From Sciurus carolinensis (taxonomy: Eukaryota > Chordata > Mammalia > Rodentia > Sciuridae): a stretch of DNA of 64,000 nt. Shown here one piece after another: positions 13,608 through 25,900 of this stretch. The notes below the pieces were generated by a model. That model searched no databases. It had not been told where the DNA came from and saw nothing but the letters and a program-made list of their open reading frames with translations. The stretch lies in assembly GCF_902686445.1 (NCBI RefSeq), contig NC_062222.1:136469035-136533034 (forward strand), read 5' to 3'. The position numbers and the translations under genes are program-made. Each line of letters opens with the position of its first letter. Position 1 is the first letter of the stretch.

Positions 13608-13780
13608 CAACCAGGTGTGGTGGCACATGCCTGTAATCCCAGCGACTTGGGAGGTTGAGGCAGGAGAGTCACAAATTGGAGGCCAACTTGGGCAACTTAG
13701 TGAGACTCTGTCTCAAAATAAAAGTTTTAGAAAGACTGGGCTGTAGCTTGGTGTTGGAGCACCCTTGAGTTAATGCCCAG

Positions 13781-13818
<38 letters not shown>
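13608..13818 (+). mobile_element. B1-dID SINE ending in a (CA)n microsatellite
   Basis: 'ggtgtggtggcacatgcctg', 'taatcccagcgacttgggag' and 'gagactctgtctcaaaataa' (B1/Alu-like), then 'gactgggctgtagcttggtg' and 'gttaatgcccag' (dID half). The tail has grown into CA repeats at 13782-13818. Confidence 0.85.
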
Positions 13819-13820
<2 letters not shown>

Positions 13821-13825
13821 GTGCA

Positions 13826-13940
13826 ATTGTCATCCTCAGTTTGCAGGTGAGAAAATCAGGTATCAGAGAGGTGACAGCCAGCCAGGGTTACACAACTGAG
13901 GAGTGGCAGGCTCTGATCAAGCCTTCCCAGACCTGGACAC
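13826..13940 (+). mobile_element. MIR SINE remnant
   Basis: 'tcatcctcagtttgcaggtg', 'agaaaatcaggtatcagaga', 'ttacacaactgaggagtgg' follow the MIR consensus order. Confidence 0.6.
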
Positions 13941-15018
13941 CAAGCTAGGCATCTTGACTGTCTCTTCCCTTTCCAACTTTAGGCTGCAAAGGTCGGGGCC
14001 CACAACTGCTGGAGAAGCTAAGGTAGTATGTTTACTGGGCCTGAACATGTGTTTCAAAGGAACAGAAATAGGACTGAACCCACCTGGAACTCAGGACCAG
14101 GGCTCCACCCGCTTTCGGAATTTCAGCACCAAGAACAGCGGCTGCTTAGATTACAGCGCCCTCTGGTGGCCACATGAGAAAGAGCGGGACTTGGGGCGCC
14201 AGGTGGGGGTGCTCCCCAAGCGTTCCTCCCAGTCTCCCTGGAAAAGGGTGGGGTTGAGAGTAGAAAAGGCAGAGAGCCGAGAGGAGGAATAAGGAGAGTG
14301 GGGAGGGAGAGGAGTGTCGCAGTCAGTCTCTAATCGCTCCCAACAGCTCACCTTCTTCTTCCGTGGAGAAGCTGGCCGGGCATGGGGCTGGGGTTGGGGA
14401 GGCCTCTGCAACCTAGATGTCCCCTGTGGAAAACGTTCACTCATCCCCGAGGCAGGCGGCTGCTCGGCTCTGACACTGCCAAGGTTTGCCACACCACTCC
14501 CTCTCCCGTCTCCTCTGGCCTGCCTCCCGCTGCTGCAGGTTTTGAAGTGGACTCGCGCCCTTCACTCCAGCGCGCGTCTCTAGACACAGGCTCTCCCTAC
14601 ATCACCACCGTGCCCTCGTCACACGGGCAAAGCAGCAGGAGCTCCTGGAGCCGTCCACTAGAGTCCCCAACCTGTTTTCCCGAATGTCTCAATGAGACTT
14701 TGAGAAGGCCAGATACAGAGTGGACCAAGGAAGAAGACCCCACGGAAAGGTCAGCACGGGCTCCAGCACCAGCAGGGCACGAGACACCGGGCGTCCGAGG
14801 TGGGACACATTGGGAGGGCCACTCCGCCAATACCAAGTACTCCCCCAAGAGTCCAAGGCTGGGCCTCGATCTACAAGGCCCCTGTAGACTCCAGAGTGCA
14901 GGAAACAGAGGGGCCCGTGGAGGAGACCGCGGGCCCTGCAGGGAAGCAGATGCATCCAGAAGGTAGGGTGTCCTCCAGGGTCAACGCACAGCGCCTCGTG
15001 GGTTCCTGGCATATGTAA
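13941..15018. other. Unique intergenic DNA, nothing recognised
   Basis: GC-rich with overlapping chance frames (up to about 194 codons at 14382-14966). No domain or splice-supported exon could be recognised. Confidence 0.4.
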
Positions 15019-15235
15019 AAGGGCCGTCCTTCAATCAGCGGTGCAGAAACCATTGGACATCCACATGCGGAAGGGAAATTGGACCACACCTCCGAGGACA
15101 ACCGTTCAGATTGGACCACGGGCCTAGGTGTGAGCTCAGAAAAGGATGCCCAACCTTTTTAACCATGAGAGAAATGCAAACTAAAATCCCAGTGAGACCT
15201 CCACACCTACGGGAATGACTAACACCTGAGACCAC
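15019..15235 (+). mobile_element. LINE-1 ORF2 fragment; left arm of an inverted repeat
   Basis: 'ttggacatccacatgcggaa' and 'gagagaaatgcaaactaaaa' are decayed L1 ORF2 words with an internal deletion. The part 15019-15140 is matched in reverse complement at 15556-15673 (about 90% over the best 91 bp). Confidence 0.65.
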
Positions 15236-15555
15236 ACAACCCGGGTCGCCCCTCCTGACAGGACAAGGGCCCACGCAGGGTCTGGCATGCAGCAGGTGCT
15301 CACTAAGTGCAGATTACTGACTCGATCCTGGCAGCCCTCACGGGACCACAGCTGTGATGGACCCCTCTCAGATCCCAGGTGGATGTCTGGGAGGAACCTG
15401 CCCACGTGACATTGCAGAGAAGAGTTTTTAAAAGTGACAGAGCCAGGCGTCACCCACTGCAGCACCTTATTTCCAAACTGTCGCCTTGTCACCGCAGCAC
15501 AGCGGGTGGGAGGGGTGAGCTCTGCTGTGACCTCAGCCCTAGCGCTCCTGCCCTG

Positions 15556-15673
15556 GCTCCGTCTCACGCCTAGGCCTGTGGTCTGGACGGTCGTCCTCGG
15601 AGGTGTGGTCCCGTTTTCCTTCCGCATGTGGATGTCCAGTGGTTTCGGCACTGCTGGTTGAAGGACGGCCCTT
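15556..15673 (-). repeat. Right arm of inverted repeat (L1-derived)
   Basis: The reverse complement reads 'aagggccgtccttcaaccag' and 'actggacatccacatgcgga', matching the left arm at 15019-15140 with about nine mismatches in 91 bp. The spacer is about 415 bp. Confidence 0.85.
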
Positions 15674-17244
15674 AACACCAGCTCCCTCCCTCCCCATCGT
15701 GGACTCCAGCTGGCACATCTGAATACAGCCGGTCAGCTCCTCACCCGTTTGCCAGACCCCCAGGCCCCAGCAGACTCAGCCTCTCCAGGGGCACATGAGG
15801 CCCTTCCAGATGGCCAGCCTCCCCTCCTGACAGCCTCACTGCAGTGCCCAGGACGGGGGTCCTTCTCCACATGCCAAGCGCTCCTAGCGCTGCCGCCTGA
15901 GGCAGGCTGTTCCCTGCTGGGAATTCTGTGCCCATGGAGCTTCTCCGTCCAGCTTAGTGTCCTCTGCTCCGAGAGGTGTTCCCCAGCCCAGAGGCAGAAC
16001 CGGCCGCCTCCCACCCCACACCCCGGGGGCTCCAGGACCAGTCCACACCACCTCACTAAGTACCCTACGGGACACTCATTTTGGTCTCTCCCGGGGACCC
16101 CTCCTCACCTCTGAGGTGGATAGGCTGCTGGCAAGAGGAGCCCCTGCAGCTGGGCTGCTCAAGTCCAGGCCCAGTTTTCCAAGTGTCAACTGGCAGCCCT
16201 GGCCAGCCTCGGCCCCTCTGGGCTGGGTTTACGCGGCACACGGGGTAAGACGCCCCGGGCTCCGGTGGCAGGTGCTTGGCTGACACCCAGAAGATGCTCA
16301 GAGAGCCCAGCACCTCCTGAGCGCCTCCCCACCATCCAGGCATCGGTGTGCCTGGTCCTGGCATAGACCAGGCCTGTGGGGGTGCCCAGGGAACATCCGT
16401 GCAGTGACAGTATCAGACACACAGGGCAGCCTCCACGGCCACCCCACCCAGTCCAGCCTCCAGCAAAAACCACCAAGCTCCGTCAGGGCCTCAGCCCCCC
16501 CCAGAGCCAGGAGCAAGCCAGTGGCTGCCACTGGCACGCTTGGCAGCTCATTAGGTGGCCACCTGTGGAGGGACAGGAGAGAACGCAATGGGCACCGTGG
16601 GTACCAGTGAGGAGGCTGGCAGCAAGGGCCCAGGGACGGCCAGGGCCTGAGCCCACCGTCCCAGTGAAGGGATCGTCCTGAGATGGCTCTGGACAGCAGT
16701 GTGCCCCGGCTCCGCTGGCCTGCGTTTCCCGGGGCTGCCGCCGAGGTGACAGGGACTTCTTACTGTGCCCTTCTGGAAGTTGGAAGTCAGAAGCCAGTGT
16801 CACCGGGCTAACTCCAGGGGGCAGTGCTGGCCCTCCTGCCAGCTCGGGGAGAGCCGCTCCCGGTCTCCGCCCCGTGCTCCCTGGCCCTTGCCCCTGCTCC
16901 TTGGAGCCAGCAGCGGCCAGCTGAGACTCTCGTGACCGGGACCTGCCTCCCTCCTCCATCTGGGAAGATCCCCTGGTCTCGCTCGGCGCACCGGGCACTG
17001 CAGCGGATTTCCTCTTCTGCAGGTCAGCTGATGCGCGCCCTGAATTCCATCGCGACCACCCTCACCGTGCGCCAAGCAGTTCACAGGGTCTGAGCGTTAG
17101 GGCATCTGCAGGCTGGGGCCGTCCTGCCCTCCACAGGGTCATGCCAACCGCCTGTGCCCAGTGCCTGCTGACTCAGCCCCTCTTCTCCTGCCAGCACCCC
17201 CTCCGCCTGGATGAAGGCGTTGGATCTGCCACCTGCTGGACAGC
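15674..17244. other. Unique GC-rich intergenic DNA
   Basis: Many overlapping chance frames on both strands (up to 171 codons). Nothing with recognisable homology. Confidence 0.4.
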
Positions 17245-17658
17245 CACCATATCAGCTGACCTTTCTCATTAGAAGCATCAGTGTTGAGAAGCATCTCGGT
17301 GACACCGTGTTGTGGAAGTGGGACCTGTAAGAGGTGGGAGCAGTGGAGGTGACTGGGTCATTGGGCATGTTGCCCTGAAAGAGATCGATGTAGTTCTCGG
17401 GGAATCCTAGAGAGTTTTCATGAGTCAGAAAGAACAGTCCTGGCCCCTGAACCCGCCTCTGGCTTCCTGCCTCATCATGTGATCCCTTCTCCCACTCACT
17501 GCCCCCATGATGCATCTGCCATGCTCTGACACCGCCAAGGACACCTTCATCAAATGGGGCTACCTGATCTGGACTTTCAGCCTCCCAAACCTCTTTTCTT
17601 TATAAAGTTCCAAGTCTCTGGTAATTTGTTATAGCAACGGAAAATGGACTAACACACA
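17245..17658 (+). mobile_element. MaLR-type LTR remnant (MST/MLT1-like), sense
   Basis: 'gtgacaccgtgttgtggaag'.. 'aggtgactgggtcattgggc'.. 'tttctttataaagttccaag'.. 'ttgttatagcaacggaaaat' and the terminal 'ggactaacaca' fit the ERVL-MaLR LTR plan. Confidence 0.7.
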
Positions 17659-18080
17659 GCCTGATCAACTCTGTACTTGATGTAGGTTTAGCTGGGTTTT
17701 TTGATTGTTTGTCTTTTATTTTTGTTCTGTTTTGTTTTGTTTCCTGTAGAAACAAAGTCATCAATGGGGACAGCAGTCTCCAACAAGGAGTAGGTGAGAG
17801 GATGTGCATCAGCTCTCCCAATGCAGACTGCACCCTGCTCAAGCTGGAGCCCTGCATGCAGCCACACATGGTACAAAGACCTGAGCCACCATCCACTCCA
17901 GACCCAGGAAGAAGCTTGCTCACGTCTCCCACCCTCACTGATGCTCACCCTGGGATTCACCACCTGACCCGCAGCTGGGTTCCCTGTGGATGCTATAGTG
18001 AGGCAGCTGCGCATGGAGACTGGAGCTTGAATGAGCAGGTGCACCCCTGACACCCTACGGGTCCCTCAGGAACCCCCCAT
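17659..18080. other. Unassigned spacer between two MaLR LTR remnants
   Basis: T/G-rich patch (about 17695-17755), then about 330 bp of unassigned sequence. It could be decayed internal LTR-element DNA or unique DNA. Confidence 0.3.
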
Positions 18081-18345
18081 GCTGAGAACTGGATATCTGT
18101 GACCCCAAAGTTCACATGTTGAAATCCCAACCCCAATGTGATTACGTTAGGAGGGGCCTGTGGGAGGTGATCGCAAGCAAATTCAAGGCTTCCAGGCCCG
18201 AGGGGGCTCCTCGGCCCTTCCCCACGTGAAGATCTGATGAGAAGGAGCCGTGGCCGAGTCAGCAGCCTCACCCCAGCTGTCACTGGCACCTTGAACTTGG
18301 ACTTCCGTGCCTCCAGAGCTGCGAGCTGTAGTTGCTCTCGTGTTG
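18081..18345 (+). mobile_element. Second MaLR-type LTR remnant (MLT1-like), sense
   Basis: 'gttgaaatcccaaccccaat', 'gtgattacgttaggaggggc', 'cttgaacttggacttccgtg' and 'cctccagagctgcgag' follow the MLT1 LTR order. Confidence 0.7.
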
Positions 18346-18819
18346 TGGTGAACAGGTGGACTACCCCCCGAACTGCTTCCATGGGGATGTGCTGAGGAGA
18401 TTTCCAGATATTCACACTCATGGACCCTGTGGTGTGGCCCAAGGGGCCTGTCAGGAACGGAGGGTCCATGTTGAGATTGACCCTTCCCACAGGGGCTGGG
18501 GAAGCCCACCAAGGAAGGGGCATCTGGGGGGCCTTAGCAGGCTGCCTCAGCTTTAGCCAGGCACATGGGGGCAGGGACTCCCGGGGCAGAGGAGCAGCCT
18601 GTGCAAGAACTGGGGTTCTCAGGGCTTGGTGCGTCAGGAGGGGCATAAGGAGACTGTCGTGGGGCAGCCCAGCCCACCTGGCTCTGACCAGACTAAGGTG
18701 GAGTTAAGCCAATGACATATCCAGGACAGGCAAATTTTAAAAAATAAGATTTGCTTTATACTGATCCCCGAGCGAGACCTCCGAGCTCCTTTAGCAGTGG
18801 GGAAGCAGAAGGACTGAAA
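18346..18819. other. Unique flank of the large minisatellite
   Basis: Unassigned, GC-rich becoming AT-rich (18720-18765) directly before the array. Confidence 0.4.
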
Positions 18820-21800
18820 GCAGTGGTGTCACAGGAGAACAGTGGTGTCAATGGGGAACAATGGGGTCACAGGAGAACACTGGTGTCACAGGAGAACAGT
18901 GATGTCACTAGGGAACAGTGGTGTCACAAGAGAACAGTGGTGTCACTGGGGAACAGTGGTGTCACAGGGAACAGTGGTGTCACACAGGAATAGTGGTGTC
19001 ACTGGGCTACAGGGGTGTCACAGGAGAACAGTGGTGTCACAGGAGAACAGTGGTGTCACTGGAGAACAGTGGTGTCACACGGGAACAGTGGTGTAATTGG
19101 GGAACAGTTTTGTCAAAGTAGAACAGTGGTGTCACTAGGGAACATTGGTGTCACAGGGGAACAGTGGTGTCACAGGAGAACAGTTGTGTCACACGGGAAC
19201 ATTGGTGTCACTGGGGAACATTGGTGTCACAGGGGAACAGTGGTGTCACTGGGGAACATTGTTGTCACTGGGGAACGTTGTATTCACAGGGGAACAGTGG
19301 TGTCACTGGGGAACAGTGGTGTCACAGGAGAACAGTGGTGTCACACGGGAACAGTGTTGTCACAGGGGAACAGTGGTGTCACTGGGGAACAGTGGTGTCA
19401 CTGGAGAACAGTGGTGTCACAGGAGAACAATGGTTTCACACGGGAACAGTGGTGTCACAGGGGACCAGTGGTGTCACACGTGTACAGAGGTATCACAGGG
19501 GAAGAGTGATGTCACTGGGGAACAGTGGTGTCACAGGAGAATAGTGGTGTCACACAGGAACACAGGTATCACTGGGGAACAGTGGTGTCACAGAGGAACA
19601 GTGGTGTCACTAGGGAACAGTGGTGTCACACGGGAACAGTGGTGTCACTGGGGAACAGTGGTGTCACGGGAACAGTGGTGTCACACGGGAACAGTGGTGT
19701 CACTGGGGAACAGTGGTGTAACAGGGGAACAGTGGTGTCACTGGGGAACAGTGTTGTCACATGAGAACTGTGGTGTCATGGGGAACAGTGGTGTCACTGG
19801 GGAACAGTGGTGTCACAGGAGAACAGTGCTGTCACACAGGAACAGTGGTGTCACTGGGGAACAGTGGTGTCACAGGGAACAGTGGTGTCACAGGGGACAC
19901 TGGTGTCACAGAAGAATAGTGGTGGTACTGGGAAAAGTGGTGTCACAGGAGAACAGTGGGGTCACAGGGGAACAGTGGTGTCACGGGGGAACAGTGGTGT
20001 CAAAAGAGAACAGTGTTGTCACACGGTAACAATGGTGTCACAGGGGAACAGTGGTGTCACTGGGGAACAGTGGTGTCACAGGGGAACACTGGTGTCAAAG
20101 GAGAGTAGTGGTGTCACAGGCGAACAGTGGTGTCACAGGAGAACAGTGGTGTCAGAGGAGAACGGTGGTGTCAGTGGAGAACAGTGGTGTCACAGGAGAA
20201 CAGTGGTGGCACAGGAGAACAGTGGTGTCACTGGGGAACAGTGGTGTCAGAAGAGAACAGTTCTGTCACTGGGGAACAGTGGTGTCACTGGGGAACAGTG
20301 GTGTCAGAGGAGAACAGTTCTGTCACTGGGGAACAGTGGTGTCACTGGGGAACAGTGGTGTCACAGGAGAACAATGGTTTCACACGGGAACAGTGGTGTC
20401 ACAGGGGAACAGTGGTGTCACACGCATACAGTGGTGTCACAAGGGAACAGTGGTGTCACTGGGGAACAGTGGTGTCACAGGAGAACAGTGGTGTCACAGG
20501 AGAATAGTGATGTCACTAGGGAACAGTGGTGTCACAGGAGAACTGTGGTGTCACTGGGGAACAGTGGTTTCACTGGGAACAATGTTGTCACAAGGGAACA
20601 GTGGTGTCACTGGGGAACAGGAGTGTCATAGGAGAACAGTGGTGTCACTGGGGAACAGTGGTGTCACAGGAGAACAGTGTTGTCACAGGAGAACAGTGGT
20701 GTCACTGGGGAACAGTGGTGTCACAGGAGAACAGGATTGTCACAGGAAAACAGTGGTGTCACAGGAGAAGAGTGGTGTCACTGGGGAACAGTGCTGTCAC
20801 AGGAGAACAGTTGTGTCACAGGAAAACAGTGGTGTCACTGGAGAACAGTGGTGTCACATGAGAACAGTGGTGTCACTTGGGAACAGTGGTGTCACTGGGG
20901 AACAGTGGTGTCACAGGAGAACACTGGTGTCACAGAGAACAGTGGTGTCACAGAAGAACAGTGGTGTCACAGGACAACAGTGGTGTCACTAGAGAACATT
21001 GGTGTCACTGGGGAACAGTGGTGTCACAGGAGAACAGTGGTGTCACAGGAGAACAGTTGTTTCATTAGGGAACATTGGTGTCACAGGGGAACAGTGGTGT
21101 CACTGGGGAACAGTGGGGTCACCGGAGAACAGTGGTGTCACAGGAGAACAGTGGTGTCACAGGAGAACAGTGGTGTCACTGGGCAACATTGGTGTCACAT
21201 GGGAACAGTGGTGTAATTGGGGAACAGTGGTGCCACAGGAGAACAGTTTTGTCAAAGTAGAACAGTGGTGTCACTAGGGAACATTGGTGTCACAGGGGAG
21301 CAGTGGTGTCACTGGGGAATAGTGGTGTCACAGGAGAACACTGGTGTCACAAGAGAACAGTGGTGTCACTGGGGAAGAGTGGTGTCACAGGAGAACAGTG
21401 GTGTCACAGGAGAACAGTGGTGTCACTGGGGAACATTGGTGTCACATGGGAACAGTGGTGTAATTGGGGAACAGTGGTGCCACAGTAGAACAGTTTTGTC
21501 AAAGTAGAACATTGCTGTCACTAGGGAACATGGTGTCACAGGGGAACAGTGGTGTCACTGGGGAACATTGTTGTCACTGGGGAACGTTGTATTCACAGGG
21601 GAACGGTGGTGTCACTGGGGAACAGTGGTGTCACAGGAGAACAGTGGTGTCACACGGGAACAGTGGTGTCACAGGGGAACAGTGGTGTCACTGGGAACAG
21701 TGGTTTCACAGGAGAACAGTGGTGTCACAGGAGAACACTGGTGTCACAGGAGAACAGTGGTGTCACTAGGGAACAGTTGTGTCACACAGAAACAGTGGTG

Positions 21801-24800
21801 TCACTGGGGAAGTGTGGTGTCACAGGGAACAGTGGTGTCACACGGGAACAGTGTTGTCACTGGGGAACAGTGGTGTCACAGGGGAACAGTGGTGTGACAG
21901 AAGAAAAGTGGTGTCACAGGAGAACAGTGGTGTCACTGGGTAACAATGGTGTCACAGGAGAACAGTGGTCTTACAGGAGAATAGTGGTGTCACACTGGAA
22001 CACAGGTATCACTGGGGAACAGTGGTGTCACTGGGGAACAGTGGTGTCACTGGAAAACAGTGGTGTCACAGGAGAAGAGTGGTGTCACTGGGGAACAGTG
22101 GTGTCACAGGAGAACAGTGGTGTCACTGGGGAACAGTGGTGTCACTGGGGAACAATGGTGTCACAGGAGAACAGTGGTGTCACTGGAGAACAGTGGTGTC
22201 ACTAGGGAACAGTGGTGTCACACGGTAACAGTGGTGTCACTGGGGAACAGTGCTGTAACAGGGGAACAGTGGTGTCACAGGAAAACAGTGGTGTCACAGG
22301 AGAACAGTGGTGTCACAGGAGTACAGTGGTGTCACTGGGGAACAGTGGTGTCACAGGAGGACAGTGGTGTCACTGGGGAACAGTGGTGTCACAGGAGAAC
22401 AGTGGTGTCACTGGGGAACAGTGGTGTCACTGGGGAAAAATTGTGTCACAGGAGAACTGTGGTGTCACAGGAGAATAGTGCTATCACACAGGAACACAGG
22501 TATCACTGGGGAACAGTGGTGTCACTTGGGAAAAGTGGTGTCACAGGAGAACAGTGGTGTCACTGGGGAAGAGTGGTGTCACAGGAGAACAGTGGTGTCA
22601 CAGGGGAACAGTGGTGTCAGAGGAGAACTGTGGTGTCACAGGAGAACAGTGGTATCACTTGAAAACAGTGGTGTCACTGGGGAACAGTGGTGTCAGAGGA
22701 GAACAGTGGTGTCACTGGGGAACAGTGGTGTCACTGGGGAACAGTGGTGTCAGAGGAGAACAGTGGTGTCACTGGGGAACAATGGTGTCACAGGAGGACA
22801 GTGGTGTCACTGGGGAACAGTGGTGTCACAGGAGAACTGTGGTGTCAGTGGGGAACAGTGGTGTCACAGGGGAAAAGTGGTATCACATGCGTACAGTGGT
22901 GTCACAGGGGAAGAGTGGTGTCACTGGGGAACAGTGGTGTCACAGGAGAACAGTGGTGTCACAGGAGAACAGTGATGTCACTAGGGAACACTGGTGTCAC
23001 AGGAGAACTGTGGTGTCACTGTGGAACAGTGGTGTCACAGGGAAGAGTGTTGTCACACGGGAACAGTGGTGTCACTGGGGAACAGGGGTGTCACAGGAGA
23101 ACAGTGGTGTCACTGGGGAACATTGGTGTCACTGGGGAACAGTGGTGTCACAGGAGAACAGTGTTGTCACAGGAGAACAGTGGTGTCACTGGGGAACAGT
23201 GGTGTCACTAGGGAACAGTGGTGTCACAGGGAACAGTGGTGTCTCAGGAGAACAGTGGTGTCACAGGGGAACAGTGGTGTCACAGGGAGCAGTGGTGTCA
23301 CTGGGGAACAGTGGTGTCACTGGGGAACAGTGGTGTCACAGACAACATTGGTGTCACTGTGGAACAGTGGTGTCACAGGAGAACAGTGGTGTCACAGGGA
23401 ACAGTGGTGTCACAGGAGAACACTGGTGTCACAGGGAACAGTGGTGTCACAGGAGAACAGTGGTGTCACTAGGGAACAGTGGTGTCACAGAGAACAGTGG
23501 TGTCACAGGGAACAGTGGTGTCACAGGATAACAGTGGTGTCACAGGGGAATAGTGGTGTCACAGAGGAACAGCGGTGTCACACAGGAACTGTGGTGTCAC
23601 AGGAGAACAGTGGTGTCACAGGGGAACAGTGGTGTCACAGGAGAACAGTGGTGTCACTGGGGAACAGTGGTGTCACAGGAGAACAGTGGTGTCACAGGGA
23701 ACAGTGGTGTCACAGGAGAACTTGGTGTCACAGGAGAAGAATGCTGTCACTGGGGAACAGTGGTGTCACACGGGAACAGTGGTGTCACTGGGGAACAGTG
23801 GTGTCACTGGGGAACAGTGGTGTCACAGGAGAATAGTGGTGTCACAGGGAACAGTGGTGTCACAGGAGAACAGTGGTGTCACAGGAGAACAGTGGTGTCA
23901 CTGGGGAACATTGGTGTCGCTGGGGAACATGGTGTCACAGGGGAACAGTGGTGTCACTGGGAAACAGTGCTGTCACTGGGGAACAGTGGTGTCTCAGGAG
24001 AACAGTGGTGTCACTGGGGAACATTGGTGTCACAGAGGATCAGTGGTGTCACTGGGGAACAGTGGTGTCACAGGAGAAGAGTGGTGTCACAGGAGAAGAG
24101 TGGTGTCACACGGTAACAGTGGTGTCACAGGGGAACAGTGGTGTCACTGGGGAACAGTGGTGTCACAGGAGAACAGTGGTGTCACAGGAGAACAGTGGTG
24201 TCACTGGGCAACAATGGTGTCACTGTGGAACAGTGGTGTCACAGGAGAACAGTGGTGTCACTAGGGAACATTGGTGTCACACAGGAACAGTGGTGTCACT
24301 GGGGAACAGTGGTGTCACAGGAGAACAGTGGTGTCATAGGGGAACAGTGCTGTCACTGGGAAACAATGGTGTCTCAGGAGAATAGTGGTGTCACAGTAGA
24401 ACAGTGTTGTCACTGGGGAACGGTGGTGTCACTGGGGAACAGTGGTGTCAGAGGAGAACTCTGGTGTCACAGGAGAACAGTGGTGTCATATGAGACCAGT
24501 GGTGTCATAGGAGAACAGTGGTGTCACAGGAGAACAGTGGTGTCACTGGGGAACGGTGGTGTCACTGGGGAACAGTGGTGTCAGAGGAGAACTCTGGTGT
24601 CACAGGAGAACAGTGGTGTCATATGAGACCAGTGGTGTCATAGGAGAACAGTGGTGTCACAGGAGAACAGTGGTGTCACTGGGGAACAGTGTTGTCACTG
24701 GGGAACGGTGGTGTCACTGGGGAACAGTGGTGTCAGAAGAGAACTCTGGTGTCACAGGAGAACAGTGGTGTCATATGAGACCAGTGGTGTCATAGGAGAA

Positions 24801-25022
24801 CAGTGGTGTCACAGGAGAACAGTGGTGCCTCAGGAGAATTGTGGTGTCACAGGAAAACAGTGTTGTCACTGGGGAACAGTGGTGTCACTGGGGAACAGTG
24901 GTGTCAGAGGAGAACTGTGGTGTCACAGGAGAACAGTGGTGTCACATGAGAACAGTGGTGTCACATGAGAACAGTGGTGTCACAGGAGAACAGTGGTGTC
25001 ACAGGAGATCTCTGGTGTCACT
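18820..25022 (+). repeat. Large 19 bp minisatellite (about 325 copies, 6.2 kb)
   Basis: The unit is AACAGTGGTGTCACAGGAG, with a frequent variant in which ACAGGAG becomes ACTGGGG. No spacers, so it is not a CRISPR array. Nested higher-order repeats are visible: 57 bp (20258 and 20315), 133 bp (24421 and 24554), 152 bp (24554 and 24706), and 247 bp (21213 and 21460), all multiples of 19. Because the unit has no stop in any frame, open frames of up to 325 codons with a 19-residue period run through it in all three plus frames; they are artefacts. Confidence 0.97.
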
Positions 25023-25900
25023 GTACCCGTTCTGCACTCTCCCCTCCTCGGAGGGGCCAGGTTGTGTTCCGCCCCTTCTGTTTCCCTCAGTGCTTGACAT
25101 GGATTCCACTGAATATTAAAAGTTGTTTGCATAGTCTCATGGGATTGGCAATTCGGTTGCAGGCTTTCTTTCCTTGCTTGCTTAATATGTGCAGGTTTAC
25201 TATTAATGTTTTATGTGTTTTCCCTGAAAACAGGGGTCTTAACAGATCCAGGGTTAGAACATAAAAACCACACTTGTAATGCAACAGTGATTTCAGAGTT
25301 ACTCGTTTGCTATGAAACTCTGAATAACCGAGAATGTCATGAGAAAATACAAAAACAGATTCTAGCTGCCGATCCCGTTGACTACTCTCAGATGTCCTGA
25401 AACACGTAGGCAATAATTCCAACCCCATCAGGAAGGAATAACAGGAACAGAAGAAATAAAGGGTTCCTCAATGTATAAGATGATATCATATATTTGTTAG
25501 CTTAAAATGTCTGGCATTTATTAACTACAGCAGTAGTCACACGACTGGTGTTTATTCAACTCTACTGAGCTTGCTTTAAACTTTATGATCAGTTAAATAT
25601 TAATGTGGTTTTTTGTTAGTTATAGGTTATCACAAGTAAACAATTACTAGAATAACTAGAATACTTCATTGTCTAGTCTAGTAATGATCATACAAAATAT
25701 TTTTATTTTTCTCCTTGTGACTTTTTCCTGTTCTGAAAAAACATGTGTAACTGCCTACCTCTTAATGTATAAAAAGCTGGCTGGGAAAAATGAAATTTAG
25801 AACGGAGCATCCATTCCTTGAGTTTGTGTTGCTTTGTCCTCCACCTCGCCGACGCCTCCTCCATCCCCTGGGACCACCACAACCCCTGCTAGGGCTGGAC
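25023..25900. mobile_element. Possible LTR-retroelement remnant (AT-rich, TATA-like, end of a frame)
   Basis: An AT-rich block, unlike its neighbours. It holds a 64-codon plus-strand frame at 25206-25400 that looks protein-like but that I cannot assign. TATAAAA stands near 25769, followed by a short U5-like pyrimidine-rich stretch. This is the layout of an LTR, but no flanking partner LTR or target duplication was found. Confidence 0.3.

Noticed and set aside
19145..20992. 294- to 313-codon frames in the 19 bp array as a repeat protein
   Set aside because: All three forward frames are equally open because the unit lacks stops; no gene signals.
18820..25022. Possible CRISPR-like array
   Set aside because: The units are contiguous 19-mers with no unique spacers, and this is a vertebrate genome.
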